Positions 9,670 to 18,920 of a stretch of DNA of 64,000 nt are shown here, piece after piece. Location: positions 62,001-126,000 of the forward strand of contig NZ_NFZS01000007.1 in assembly GCF_003264855.1 (NCBI RefSeq), in the 5' to 3' direction. Position numbers and translations under genes: made by a program. The number at the start of each line of letters is the position of its first letter. The first letter of the stretch is position 1. This DNA is from Dyella jiangningensis. Lineage in GTDB: Bacteria > Pseudomonadota > Gammaproteobacteria > Xanthomonadales > Rhodanobacteraceae. Below the pieces are notes generated by a model that was given only the letters and a program-made list of their open reading frames with translations, did not search any database and was not told the DNA's origin.

Positions 9670-11325
9670 TTACGCCGGCAACAACTGAAACGGCCTCATC
9701 ATCTCGTTGTCTTCGTGCTCCAGCATGTGGCAATGCCACACATAGCGCCCTGGTTCCCCCTCGAACCTCGCGATGATGCGCGTGACAAACCCCGGATCCG
9801 CCCGCACCGTATCCTTCCATCCCATCTCATGCGCCGGCGGCAACTGCGCCGGCCCGGTGTACTTCAACGTCTTCGACGCGTTCCACGCGAACAGGTCGAA
9901 CGGCCGCCGTTCCAACACCTGGAAACGGACGAGATGCAGATGGATGGGATGCACGTCGCCGGTGAGGTTCACCAGGCTCCAGATTTCCACGCTGTTCTGG
10001 CGCGGATCCTCGGTGATCGGTGCGGACCAGTGCCTGCCGCCCAGCATCATCATCATGGGATTGCCGCCGGCATCGTCCTGCTCGCCCAGCGTGAGCACGC
10101 GGTCGCGCACCGCGCTGGCCGCCGACAGGCGCTCCACCTCGCGCAGCTTCGCCGGCAAGGCGCCCGTGTCGCGGCGGCCGCGGTCATGCACGCGGAACTC
10201 CATGATCGCTTCGGACTGCTGGCGCAGCTGCACGCTCTTGCCGTCCAAGCCCGCGAAGTCGACCACCACCTCGGCACGCTCGGCCGGATAGAGCTCCACG
10301 CGCTGTCGCGGCACCGGTGCGCTCAGTAGCCCTTGGTCGCTGGCGATCTGCTGGAACGGCTGGCCGTTCGACAACGCGAGCATGTAGTGGCGCGTGTTCG
10401 CCGCGTTGATCAGGCGAAGGCGATAGCGTCGCGGCTCGACCTCCAGATAGGGATACAGCTTGCCGTTGCACAGGATGGCGTTGCCTTCGCACTCGGACAC
10501 CCAGGGCGCCTGCGGATCGTCGGACACCGGGTAGTAGAGCTGGCCGTCCTTCGCGATCAGGCGGTCGCACAGGATCAGCGGCAGGTCGCAATCGCCATCG
10601 GGCAGGCCAAGCGATGCTTCCGCGTCGTCACGCACGAGATAGGCGCCGAGCAGGCCTGCGTAGATGTTGAGGCGCGTGATGCCCATCGCGTGGTCGTGGT
10701 ACCACAGCGTCGCCGCATCCTGGCCGTTGGGATAGTGGGAAAGCGCGGAGTGGCCGGGCGCAAACCATGCCTCGGGATAGCCGTCGCTCTCCGCCGGCGC
10801 ACGCGCGCCGTGCACGTGGGCGACGGTGCGCACTTCCGGCTTGTTGCGCTCGGCGCCGTGGATGTTGTGGTCGACCGGCAGGAAGTGTTTCTCGGGCAGC
10901 GCGTTGACCCATTCCACCAGCAACGGTTCGTCGCGACGCGCCTGCAGCGTCGGGCCGGGGAATGATCCGCCATAACCCCATAGCGGCGTCGGCGGCAGAT
11001 CGCGATGCAGCGTGGCGCGGAACGCGCGCATCTCCATGCGGTAGTACGGCAGCGACTGGCCGGGATACGCCGGATGCGCGCGCCGCGCCGTCGGCTTCAT
11101 CACGGCGGGTATCGGCAGCGGATCGACAAAACGGGCCAACGTCACCGGGTTCACCAGCGGCACGTTCGGCGCGGCGAGCTGGGGCATCGCCATGCGGGCC
11201 ATGCCGTCGTCCGGCGAGGCCGGCGCGGACCAGGCCATCAGGCCCATGTCGGCCACAGCGGCCATTCCCGTCATGTCCATCAGGCCGCGCAGGAACTGGC
11301 GGCGCGCAAGGTTCACGCGTGTCAT
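9670..11325 (-). CDS. Multicopper oxidase, CotA/bilirubin-oxidase-like, Tat-exported
   Basis: 551 residues with three cupredoxin domains. It oxidises phenolic or metal substrates while reducing O2 to water. A twin-arginine motif near the N-terminus (ARRQFLRG) and a hydrophobic stretch predict export already folded by Tat. All copper ligands are visible: HVH (170-172) and WYHDH (H210, H212), HPIHLH (H459, H462, H464), and the C-terminal HCHMLEHE (H531, C532, H533, H537) with axial Met M542. The long form with LPVDHNIHG and a lid-like insertion fits the CotA/bilirubin-oxidase group rather than CueO. A Met-rich patch sits before the first domain (MARMAMPQL). It is separated from the MATE gene by a short gap. 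Confidence 0.9.
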   Translation of the reverse strand: MTRVNLARRQFLRGLMDMTGMAAVADMGLMAWSAPASPDDGMARMAMPQLAAPNVPLVNPVTLARFVDPLPIPAVMKPTARRAHPAYPGQSLPYYRMEMRAFRATLHRDLPPTPLWGYGGSFPGPTLQARRDEPLLVEWVNALPEKHFLPVDHNIHGAERNKPEVRTVAHVHGARAPAESDGYPEAWFAPGHSALSHYPNGQDAATLWYHDHAMGITRLNIYAGLLGAYLVRDDAEASLGLPDGDCDLPLILCDRLIAKDGQLYYPVSDDPQAPWVSECEGNAILCNGKLYPYLEVEPRRYRLRLINAANTRHYMLALSNGQPFQQIASDQGLLSAPVPRQRVELYPAERAEVVVDFAGLDGKSVQLRQQSEAIMEFRVHDRGRRDTGALPAKLREVERLSAASAVRDRVLTLGEQDDAGGNPMMMMLGGRHWSAPITEDPRQNSVEIWSLVNLTGDVHPIHLHLVRFQVLERRPFDLFAWNASKTLKYTGPAQLPPAHEMGWKDTVRADPGFVTRIIARFEGEPGRYVWHCHMLEHEDNEMMRPFQLLPA

Positions 11326-11375
11326 CCGGCCACGCTAGGTGGTGCGGATGACAGCGGCGTGGCAGCGCGGGTGGC

Positions 11376-12839
11376 TCAGTCCGCCGAAGCGGGCACGCCC
11401 TGGCCGGTGGTCGGTGCCTGCTGGCCGGCCGCGGCGGCCTTGTCCTCGGGCGTTTCGATGGGCTTGGACAGCATGTGCGCACGGCGCCAGCCGCCCCATT
11501 TGTAGTAGCCCATCGCCATCAGCATCGAGGCGAGCGAGCCCAGCGGAAAACTCCACCAGATCGAGTCGGCGCCCAGCGAGGGCGCCAGCGCCAGTGCGAA
11601 CGGCGGGCGAATCAGCCACATCGAGATGAACAGGATCACCAGCGGCGGCAGCACCGCGCCGGTGGAGCGCACCACGCCGAACAGCACGAAGGTGACGCCG
11701 AAGAACATGAAGGACCACACCGCGATGCCGTTGAGATGCTGTGCCAGCGTCAGCGCCTCGGCATCGTTGGGCAGGAACAGGTTCAGCGCGCCGTGGTTGA
11801 ACACATAGATCACCGCGATCAGCGCGCCGCTGAGCACGAAGTTGTAGAGCACGCCCACGCGGGTGATGCGGCTGACGCGATCCCACAGCCGCGCACCCAC
11901 GTTCTGCGCCGCCATCGACGAGACCGCCGCGCCGATCGCCATGGCCGGCATCTGCACGTAGGTCCACAGCTGCGTCGCCGCACCGTAGGCAGCGGTGGTC
12001 TTGGAACCGTAGCTGTTGACCATGTGGATCATGATCATCGCCGAGGTGGAGATCACGATCATCTGCAGGCCCATCGGCAGTCCCTTGAAGACCAGGGCGC
12101 GCAGGATCTCCAGGTTCGGCTTGAGGAAGCCCAGCTCCGCACGCGTCAGCCGCAGGAAGTGCTTGCGCACGTACAGCGTGGCGAGCAGGGCGAACAGCGC
12201 CACCGTCTGCGCGATCAGCGTGGACGTGGCGGAGCCGGCGATGCCGAGCTTGGGGAAGGGGCCCACGCCGAAGATCAGCAGCGGGTTGAACACGATGTCC
12301 AGCAGCACCGACAGGCCCATGAAGAGGAACGGCGTGCGCGAATCGCCCGCGCCGCGCAGCGTCATCATCAGGAAGTTGTAGAAGTACATCGACGGCACGG
12401 CCACGAAGATGATGCGCAGGTACGGCACGGCAAAGGCCTGCGCATCCACCGGCGTGTTGAGCGCGGCCAGCATCCACGGCGTGGCGAAATAGCCGCCGAT
12501 GGCGACCAGCACCGACACCGACACGAAGAAGGTCACGCCGGTGCCGACCACGCGCTTGGCCTCCAGCATGTTGCGCGCGCCCAGGCTCTGGCCGATCAGG
12601 ATGGTGCAGGCCATGCTCAGGCCGAACACCGCGCCCAGCAGCAGGAACAGGATCAGGTTGGCGTTGCTCACCGCGGTGAGCGCGGCTTCGCCGAGATAGT
12701 GGCCGATCCACATCGCGTTGACCGAACCGTTGAGCGACTGCAGCACGGTGCTGCCCAGGATGGGCAGCGCGAACGTCAGCAGGGTCCGGGCGATCGGGCC
12801 TTCGGTGAGCATGGGTTGCCTGGCGGCAAGGGATGACAT
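11376..12839 (-). CDS. MATE family multidrug efflux transporter
   Basis: About 487 residues with twelve predicted hydrophobic segments in two six-helix bundles. MATE proteins export cationic drugs using Na+ or H+ gradients. Family features are the N-terminal FALPILGSTVLQSLNGSVNAMWIG and the paired bundle start after FKGLPMGLQMIVIS. The start MSSLAARQ (12839) is chosen because upstream extension adds non-conserved residues; MLTEGP (12812) is an alternative with AGG before it. The C-terminus is Ala/Gln-rich and probably cytoplasmic. The neighbouring DUF2239 gene is on the same strand only about 50 bases upstream. Confidence 0.88.
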   Translation of the reverse strand: MSSLAARQPMLTEGPIARTLLTFALPILGSTVLQSLNGSVNAMWIGHYLGEAALTAVSNANLILFLLLGAVFGLSMACTILIGQSLGARNMLEAKRVVGTGVTFFVSVSVLVAIGGYFATPWMLAALNTPVDAQAFAVPYLRIIFVAVPSMYFYNFLMMTLRGAGDSRTPFLFMGLSVLLDIVFNPLLIFGVGPFPKLGIAGSATSTLIAQTVALFALLATLYVRKHFLRLTRAELGFLKPNLEILRALVFKGLPMGLQMIVISTSAMIMIHMVNSYGSKTTAAYGAATQLWTYVQMPAMAIGAAVSSMAAQNVGARLWDRVSRITRVGVLYNFVLSGALIAVIYVFNHGALNLFLPNDAEALTLAQHLNGIAVWSFMFFGVTFVLFGVVRSTGAVLPPLVILFISMWLIRPPFALALAPSLGADSIWWSFPLGSLASMLMAMGYYKWGGWRRAHMLSKPIETPEDKAAAAGQQAPTTGQGVPASAD

Positions 12840-12887
12840 CGAGTGTTTAGTCCGCAGTAGTGAAATCGAAAATGCCGCCGTCACGCA

Positions 12888-13484
12888 TCATGCGTCGACC
12901 GGCGCGTCATCCCAGGTCCGGTTGGCCAGATGGCGCACATGCTCGCGCACATCCGCCGGCCATGCATCCGTCAGCTCGCTGAAGCGCTCGCGTTCCTTGC
13001 GCCAGAACGCGCGCGACGCTTCTTCGTAGTGGGGCAGATCGCCCGCCATGGCGAGCATGAAGCGGTCGAGCGCTTCGCCCGCCTGGCGATGACGGTCGCA
13101 CCCACCGTTGGTGCGGCGCGCTTCCTCCACCAGACGACGCAGTGTCGCCGATGCGCCGCCGGCTTGCTCGGAGAGCCAGTCCCAGTGCCGTGGCAGCAGG
13201 GTGACCTCGCGCGCGACCACGCCCAGTTTGGGCCGGCCTGGACCACGCGCAACTGGCGCTTCGGCTTCTTCCGTTGCCGGCAGGCGCGCGACCACCTCGG
13301 CGTCGCTGCCGCGGAAGTCCACATCGACCTGCCGACCGGTGCCATTGTCGAAAATGAGCACGGGGCCAGCCGCACCGCGATCGACCGCGTGCTTGGCCGC
13401 CAGCGCCACTTGGGCGAGGGTGCCGGAAGCGATCCGGCGGTGGCCATCAAAAGCGATGCAAGCCCGCTCGTTCTTCTGAGCCAT
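12888..13484 (-). CDS. DUF2239 family protein
   Basis: 198 residues, no signal peptide or membrane segment. It matches DUF2239 (PF09998): N-terminal ACIAFDGHRRIASGTLAQVA, then VLIFDNGTGRQVDVDFRGS, a PGRPKLGVVAREVTLLPRHWDWL block and a helical C-terminal half. PGRPKLGV followed by VTLLPRHWDWLSEQ resembles ribbon-helix-helix/AT-hook-like regulators, so nucleic-acid binding is possible but unproven. The ATG at 13484 is the first in frame. It is co-directional with the MATE gene and possibly co-transcribed with it. Confidence 0.8.
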   Translation of the reverse strand: MAQKNERACIAFDGHRRIASGTLAQVALAAKHAVDRGAAGPVLIFDNGTGRQVDVDFRGSDAEVVARLPATEEAEAPVARGPGRPKLGVVAREVTLLPRHWDWLSEQAGGASATLRRLVEEARRTNGGCDRHRQAGEALDRFMLAMAGDLPHYEEASRAFWRKERERFSELTDAWPADVREHVRHLANRTWDDAPVDA

Positions 13485-13678
13485 GTTATTACCCGGATGA
13501 AAGCGGAGCGAATAATGCCCGGGTTAAAAAGCGCCGTCAATGCGCGCCAGGCCTTCGCTCCGTGTGAAGGCCACGACCGGGTTCTCGAATCCTTACCCCA
13601 CTTTCCGCGCTGATTTCACGACGCGTGAGACATCATGACTTCAACAGGGACGTGGGGTTGCCGCCTTGAGTACTGCTT

Positions 13679-13699
13679 GACGCAACACAGTGTTGCGTC
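13679..13699. promoter_or_regulatory. Perfect palindrome upstream of pagL (candidate operator)
   Basis: Arms GACGCAACAC and GTGTTGCGTC flank a single central A, a perfect 21-base inverted repeat. It lies 95 bases before the pagL start. A TTGCGT in its right arm with TAGTAC 16 bases on could be a weak promoter overlapping the site. The size and symmetry fit a dimeric helix-turn-helix repressor operator; the protein is not identified. The rest of 13485-13793 shows no gene. Confidence 0.6.
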
Positions 13700-13793
13700 T
13701 ATCCGACCTATTTCTAGTACCCGTCGGTGCAGTAAGTTAATAAACTATGCGGTGCATTAAAACCCCTCCCCCGAAGTCATAGAAGAAGAGCAC

Positions 13794-14309
13794 ATGCGAT
13801 CCCTCGTATTACGCAGCGCTGCTGCGCTTGCCCTGATGGGCGTTTCCGCCGTCGCCTTCGCTGGTCCCCGCATCGAAGTCGAGGGCGGCCGCAGCTATTC
13901 GGACGGTTACTGGACGACAACCGCCTTCGTCGAGGCCGTATTCAACGAACACCGCATCGGCGACAGCCGGTTCAGCTGGGCCCCCGATGTGTCGGTCGGC
14001 TACATCGACGGGCGCAGCGTCGCCCGTTATGGCAACAAGGTCTCCGACAACATCTGGCTGGCCGCGGGCGGCGCCCGCTTCCGGATGGGCGGCGAAGGCG
14101 ACTGGTACCACCACCTGTTCTGGACGGCGCAGGTCGCGGCACAGACCGGCCGCACGCTCGCCCTGAGCAGCGCCGGCGAGTTCGTCAATTCGGTAGGCTG
14201 GCAGGGCGATCACTGGAGCTTCCAGGTTCGCCACATTTCCAATGCCGGCCTGGATGGCTCCAACCGCGGCGAGACGATGGCGCTGGTCGGCCTGGCCTTC
14301 AATCTCTGA
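13794..14309 (+). CDS. pagL: PagL-type lipid A 3-O-deacylase (outer membrane)
   Basis: 171 residues with a signal peptide (LALMGVSAVAFAG) and short alternating beta strands ending in an aromatic/hydrophobic C-terminus (ALVGLAFNL), as in small outer-membrane barrels. PagL removes the 3-linked acyl chain of lipid A. The catalytic His-Ser pair is visible in QVRHISNAGLDGSNRGE (H147, S149), with E160 as the likely third residue; spacing is within one residue of the Pseudomonas enzyme. It stands alone, with a 21-base palindrome upstream and a strong terminator downstream. The divergent-family alternative 'acyloxyacyl hydrolase' refers to the same fold. Confidence 0.88.
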   Translation: MRSLVLRSAAALALMGVSAVAFAGPRIEVEGGRSYSDGYWTTTAFVEAVFNEHRIGDSRFSWAPDVSVGYIDGRSVARYGNKVSDNIWLAAGGARFRMGGEGDWYHHLFWTAQVAAQTGRTLALSSAGEFVNSVGWQGDHWSFQVRHISNAGLDGSNRGETMALVGLAFNL

Positions 14310-14338
14310 AGGCATTCGCCCCTACGCAGATAACACAA

Positions 14339-14368
14339 CGGCCCCGTGCGGGGCCGTTTTTCTTTTGG
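14339..14368 (+). terminator. Rho-independent terminator after pagL
   Basis: Stem CGGCCCC/GGGGCCG with a short loop (14340-14357) followed by TTTTTCTTTT on the plus strand. It lies 30 bases after the pagL stop. Confidence 0.9.
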
Positions 14369-14459
14369 ACGTCTGGATGGCTGAAAACCATTTGTGCCGG
14401 TGCAGCAGGCACCCGAACCTCTCGAATTTCGCAGGCCGTCCCGTCACCTGCCAGACGGA

Positions 14460-15980
14460 TCAGTGATCGGCGCCCGGCCCGGCCTTGGCACTGAACGGGG
14501 GACGTGCCAGCCACACCACCAGGATCAGGCTGAAGAATACCCAGCCCAACATGTGGAATACCTCGTTGAACGAGATCTGGTAACCCTGCTGCGTGATCAT
14601 CTGGTCGAGCAGCGCATTGCCGGCCTGCCCCGTGACGCCCGCCGACTGCAGCGTAGCCTGGGCCGAGCTGTCGTACGGCGTGATGTGCTCGCTCAGGTGC
14701 GCATGGTGCACGATCGCGCGGTGATCCCACAGGAAGGTGGTGAGCGAGGCGGAAAAGCTCGCGCCCAGCGTACGCAGGAAGGTCGCGAGACCACCGCCCG
14801 CGGCGATCTCCTGCGGCTGCAGGTCCGACAGCAGGATGGTCGTGACCGGCATGAAGAACAGCGCCACGCCCAGGCCCTGGAACAACTGCACGCCGGCGAT
14901 GTGCCAGAAATCCACCTGCAGGAAGAAGTCCGAGCGCATGAAGCAGGTGGCGCCCATCACCAGGAATGCGCACGACGCCAGCAGTCGCATGTCGGTGCGG
15001 TTGGCGTACTTGCCCACGATGAAGGTGAGCATCACCGGCAGGATGCCCAGCGGCGCCGCCGCGAAGCCGGCCCACGTCGAGGTGTAGCCCATGTTCCGCT
15101 GCAGCCACTGCGGCACCAGCAGGCCGATGGCGAAGAACGCGGCATAGGCCAGCACCAGCGCGATGGTGCCCGTGCGGAAATTGTGATGGCGCAGCAGGCG
15201 CAGGTTGACGATGGGCTCGTCGTCGGTGAGCTCCCAGATCAGGAACACCGCCAGCGCCACCGCCGACACGATGCTGGTGATGATGATGAAGCTGGAGTTG
15301 AACCAGTCCTCGTCGTTGCCCTTGTCCAGCACGATCTGCAGCGCGCCCACGCCCACGATCAGCGTGATCAGGCCCACGTAATCCATCTTCGGCCGCATGA
15401 TCTTGTCGACGCGCCCGCGCATCTGGTTGCCCACCACCATGCTGGCGAAGATGCCGATCGGCACGTTGATGAAGAAGATCCACGGCCACGAATAGTTGTC
15501 GGTGATCCAGCCGCCGAGGATCGGTCCGGCGATCGGCGCCACCACGGTCACCATCGCCAGCAGCGCGAGCGCCATGCCTCGCTTGGCGGGTGGATAGATC
15601 GAGATCAGCAGGCTCTGCGTCACTGGATACATCGGGCCGGCCACCGCGCCCTGGATCGCGCGGAACAGGATCAGCATCGGCATGCTCTGCGCGATGCCGC
15701 ACAGGAACGAAGCGATCGAGAACAGCAGCGTCGACCAGATGAACATCTTCACTTCGCCGAAGCGGCGCGTGAGGAAGCCAGTGAGCGGCAGCGAGATGGC
15801 CATGCTCACGGCGAAGGAGGTGATCACCCAGGTGCTCTGGTTGACGCTCACGCCCAGGTTGCCGGCGATCGTCGGCAACGACACGTTGGCGATCGTCGTG
15901 TCGAGCACCTGCATGAAGGTCGCCAACGAGAGGCCGACGGTGGTCAGCGCCAGATTGGGTGGACGAAATTCACTGCTCAT
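14460..15980 (-). CDS. emrB: EmrB-type multidrug exporter (MFS, DHA2 family)
   Basis: 506 residues with 14 predicted membrane helices. It has the DHA2 hallmarks LDTTIANVSLPTIAG in helix 1 and the motif C-like region VTVVAPIAGPILGGWI in helix 5, plus WPWIFFINVPIG after helix 6. It exports hydrophobic compounds by proton antiport through the adaptor EmrA and an outer-membrane channel; both partners are encoded immediately upstream on the same strand. About 230 bases with a perfect inverted repeat separate it from emrA, which is unusual for this operon. A marR regulator heads the cluster. Confidence 0.92.
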   Translation of the reverse strand: MSSEFRPPNLALTTVGLSLATFMQVLDTTIANVSLPTIAGNLGVSVNQSTWVITSFAVSMAISLPLTGFLTRRFGEVKMFIWSTLLFSIASFLCGIAQSMPMLILFRAIQGAVAGPMYPVTQSLLISIYPPAKRGMALALLAMVTVVAPIAGPILGGWITDNYSWPWIFFINVPIGIFASMVVGNQMRGRVDKIMRPKMDYVGLITLIVGVGALQIVLDKGNDEDWFNSSFIIITSIVSAVALAVFLIWELTDDEPIVNLRLLRHHNFRTGTIALVLAYAAFFAIGLLVPQWLQRNMGYTSTWAGFAAAPLGILPVMLTFIVGKYANRTDMRLLASCAFLVMGATCFMRSDFFLQVDFWHIAGVQLFQGLGVALFFMPVTTILLSDLQPQEIAAGGGLATFLRTLGASFSASLTTFLWDHRAIVHHAHLSEHITPYDSSAQATLQSAGVTGQAGNALLDQMITQQGYQISFNEVFHMLGWVFFSLILVVWLARPPFSAKAGPGADH

Positions 15981-16051
15981 CGCACGGAGTACCTGCGGGA
16001 TGGGGGTTCTGGCCTCTCCGGAAACTGGCGAAGCGGCCTATGTTCTTGCCC

Positions 16052-16151
16052 GTCATTCCGGCGCAGGCCGGAATCCAGTGGCTTCAGTGACGACACGTGC
16101 GGGCAACATCATGCTTTGTCGCTACTGGATTCCGGCCTGCGCCGGAATGAC
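16052..16151. repeat. Perfect 28-bp inverted repeat (REP-like pair) inside the emr operon
   Basis: The arms at 16052-16079 and 16124-16151 are exact reverse complements. Each arm is itself a hairpin (ATTCCGGC-GCAG-GCCGGAAT). The 44-base spacer is unique. Related single arms occur in the islands near 1180, 22130, 34350 and 35150. It sits between emrA and emrB and could stabilise or attenuate the operon mRNA. Confidence 0.85.
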
Positions 16152-16209
16152 GCTTTAGATTCATGCAGCGGTGTGCGTGGGGCGACCGATGCCTCCACGC
16201 ACAAGACGT

Positions 16210-17409
16210 TTACTGCTTCTCGTGGCTCTCGCCAGCCATGTTGGCGTGGATGATCTCGGCGATCATGCCGTCGGCCTTGGCCAGCTGCTGCTTGTAGACG
16301 TCGGTGGTGAAGGCCGGCTGGGCGGGCGCCTGCTTGGCGAGCAGCGGGCCGCTCTGGTCGTGCAGGTTCACTTCCACCTTGGTCGAGAGACCAATGCGCA
16401 GCGGATGTTCTTCCAGCTGCTTGGCGTCGGTGAAGAACACGCGCACCGGCACGCGCTGTACGATCTTGATCCAGTTGCCGGTGGCGTTCTGCGCCGGCAG
16501 CAGCGAGAACGCGCTGCCCGTGCCCACGCCCAGGCTCTCGACCTTGCCCTTGTAGGAGACCTTGCCGCCGTACACGTCGGCGCGGATTTCCACCGGCTGG
16601 CCGATGCGCATGCTGGAGAGCTGGGTTTCCTTGAAGTTGGCGTCGATCCACACCTCATGCAGCGGCACCACGGCCATCAGCGGCGTGCCCGGCGCGACGC
16701 GCTGGCCCAGCTGCACCGAGCGCTTGGCGACGTAGCCGTCCACCGGTGCGACGATCGAGGTACGCACGTCGTCGAGGTAGGCGGCACGCAGGCGGGCGGC
16801 GGCCGTCTGGACGTCCGGATGCGAGGCGACGACGGTGTCGTCCACCAGCACCTTGTTGGTCTGCAGCTGCTGCTGCGCGGTGGTGAGGCCGCTCTGCGCG
16901 CTGGTCAGCGCGTCGAGGGCGTGCGACAGCTCTTCGGCGGAGATGGCGCCGGTCTTGGCGAGGTCACGGCGACGGTTGTAGTCGGCCTGCGCCTTATCCA
17001 CGGCCACCTTGCGCACGGCCACTTCGGCCTGCGCGCCGCTCACGTTGCTGTACAGGCCGCGCACTTTGCGCACCGTGCTGGCGAGGTTGGCGCGGGCCTG
17101 CTGCAGCGCGACCTCGGCATCGGCCGGGTCGAGCTTCACCAGCACGTCGCCGGCATGCACCAGGTCGCCGTCATCGGCGCCGATGGTGACCACGGAGCCC
17201 GGCACCTGCGGGGTGATCTGCACGACGTTGCCATTGATGTAGGCGTCGTCAGTCTCTTCGTACCAGCGGCCTTCGAGGAAGTACCACAGGCCCCAGCCGA
17301 GGCCGGCGAGCACCAGCACCACGACCAGCGCACGCAGCAGGAAACCACGGCGGTTCTTGGGAGGTTGGACGGCCACGTTGTCGGCCGCGTTCGGGGTTGG
17401 GCTAGACAT
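16210..17409 (-). CDS. emrA: EmrA-type HlyD-family membrane fusion protein
   Basis: About 399 residues. A cytoplasmic N-terminus leads into one membrane anchor (LLRALVVVLVLAGLGWGLWYF), then the EmrA hallmark YEETDDAYINGNVVQITPQV (biotinyl-lipoyl domain start), a long Ala/Gln-rich coiled-coil hairpin, and the returning VDGYVAKRSVQLGQRVAPGTPL strand. It links EmrB in the inner membrane to the outer-membrane channel. The start at 17409 (MSSPTPNAAD) is chosen with GAAGG upstream; it lies just after the stop of the channel gene. A longer form starting at 17469 would overlap that gene. Confidence 0.92.
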   Translation of the reverse strand: MSSPTPNAADNVAVQPPKNRRGFLLRALVVVLVLAGLGWGLWYFLEGRWYEETDDAYINGNVVQITPQVPGSVVTIGADDGDLVHAGDVLVKLDPADAEVALQQARANLASTVRKVRGLYSNVSGAQAEVAVRKVAVDKAQADYNRRRDLAKTGAISAEELSHALDALTSAQSGLTTAQQQLQTNKVLVDDTVVASHPDVQTAAARLRAAYLDDVRTSIVAPVDGYVAKRSVQLGQRVAPGTPLMAVVPLHEVWIDANFKETQLSSMRIGQPVEIRADVYGGKVSYKGKVESLGVGTGSAFSLLPAQNATGNWIKIVQRVPVRVFFTDAKQLEEHPLRIGLSTKVEVNLHDQSGPLLAKQAPAQPAFTTDVYKQQLAKADGMIAEIIHANMAGESHEKQ

Positions 17410-17422
17410 GGGGGAGCAGCCT

Positions 17423-18892
17423 TCAGAGCGAGTGTTCGGGGGAAGATTGGACGGCGACGTTGGCCGCATCGCCCTGCGGACGGAAGCCGCCGCCGAGCGC
17501 CTGGATCAATTGCACGGCGTAGTCGACCTGCTGCGCCTTGAGGTCGGCCATGCGCTGCTGCGCACCGAGCAGCTGCTGGCGCACGATCAGCGATTCGAGA
17601 TAGCTGCCCACGCCCGCCTTGTAGCGCTGCTCGGACAACTGCCACGCCTGCGTGGCGGCATCCACCGCGCGCTGCTGCGCGGCGACCTGCTCCTGCGCGG
17701 ACTGCACGGCGTCGTAGTCGTCGGCCACTTCGTTCACCGCGCGCACCAGCGTCTGGTTGTACTGGGCCACGGCTTCGTCGTACTGCGCGTCCTTGCCGGC
17801 GAGGTTGGAACGCAGGCGGCCGCCATCGAAGATCGGCAGGCTCAGCGACGGGCCAAAGGTGTAGAAGCGCGCCGGCAACTGCAGCGGATTGATGCTGCCG
17901 AACGCGGCCACGCCGGCCATCGCGCTGATGCTGACGTTCGGCATGAACTCGGTCTTGGCGACCTTGATCTGCTTGCCGGCCGATTCCACGCGCCAGCGCG
18001 CGGCGACCAGGTCGGCGCGATGGCCGAGCAGTTCGGTCGGCAGGTCCGCGGGCACCGCCAGCGCGGCCGGCTCCAGCGCCTGCGGGCGGGTGATGTCCAT
18101 GCCGCGATCCGGGCCCTTGCCAAGCAGCACCGACAGCGACGAACGCGCCGCATCGATGGCGCGGCTGGCCGCGGCGAGACGCTGGTCGGCATTCGCCACC
18201 TCGGTCTCGCTCTGCTTCAGCTGCAGCTGGTTGTCGACGCCGGCAGCCACGCGCTGCTGGGTGAGCTGGCGGGCGGTGGTGGCGCGATCATGCTCGGCCT
18301 TGGCCACGTCCTGCTGGGCGTAGGCGTAGGCGAGCTGCACGTAGGCGCGGGCGACATTGGTGGAGAGTTCGATGCGCGCGGCCTGTTGCTCGATCTCGGC
18401 GGCATGCTGCTGGCCGACCGCGGCTTCCCACGCGGCGCGCTTGCCGCCCCACAGGTCCAGGCCCCAGCTGAGGCCGACGCGGGCGTCCTTGAACCAGGTG
18501 AAGTGGCCACCGCCCAGTTCCGGCGGTGCAGCCGTCAGCGGCAGGCGCTGGCCGACCACGTTGGCGCCGGCATTGACGCTCGGGCCACGCTCCGCGTCAG
18601 CCGCACCGGCCTCGGCCTGCGCCTGGCGGGCACGGGCGTCGGCCACGGCGAGGGTGGGGTTGTCCTTCAGCGCTTCGCCGATCAGGGCGCTGAGCTGGGG
18701 GTCGCCCAGGCCGGTCCACCAATCATTGGCGGGCCAGGCCGCGGGGGAAAGCGTGGCGCCGGACAGGCTGCGATCGCTCTTGAGCGTGGACGCATCGGTC
18801 AGCGTGCCTTCCGGGTGGAGGCCACCGCTGCTGACACAACCCGCCAGCGCGAGGGAAAGGCCGGTGGCTGCCGCAAGGATTTGCAGACGCAT
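17423..18892 (-). CDS. NodT-family outer-membrane efflux lipoprotein
   Basis: 489 residues, the TolC/OprM superfamily outer-membrane channel of the Emr pump. A lipoprotein signal peptide ends at LSLALAGC (lipid-attached C19). Two repeated outer-membrane-efflux domains follow, with NPTLAVADARARQAQAEAG opening the first and KAGVGSYLESLIVRQQLLGAQ in the second coiled coil. Tripartite assembly with EmrA and EmrB is inferred from the tight gene order marR-channel-emrA-emrB. About 28 bases separate it from marR. Confidence 0.9.
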   Translation of the reverse strand: MRLQILAAATGLSLALAGCVSSGGLHPEGTLTDASTLKSDRSLSGATLSPAAWPANDWWTGLGDPQLSALIGEALKDNPTLAVADARARQAQAEAGAADAERGPSVNAGANVVGQRLPLTAAPPELGGGHFTWFKDARVGLSWGLDLWGGKRAAWEAAVGQQHAAEIEQQAARIELSTNVARAYVQLAYAYAQQDVAKAEHDRATTARQLTQQRVAAGVDNQLQLKQSETEVANADQRLAAASRAIDAARSSLSVLLGKGPDRGMDITRPQALEPAALAVPADLPTELLGHRADLVAARWRVESAGKQIKVAKTEFMPNVSISAMAGVAAFGSINPLQLPARFYTFGPSLSLPIFDGGRLRSNLAGKDAQYDEAVAQYNQTLVRAVNEVADDYDAVQSAQEQVAAQQRAVDAATQAWQLSEQRYKAGVGSYLESLIVRQQLLGAQQRMADLKAQQVDYAVQLIQALGGGFRPQGDAANVAVQSSPEHSL

Positions 18893-18920
18893 GGGCTTGG
18901 TTTCCAGAAAAGGTGAAACG

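Noticed and set aside
16809-16816. GGACGTCC as a MetJ-like site
   Set aside because: Lies inside emrA and is about as frequent as expected by chance; isolated 8-mers are not evidence.
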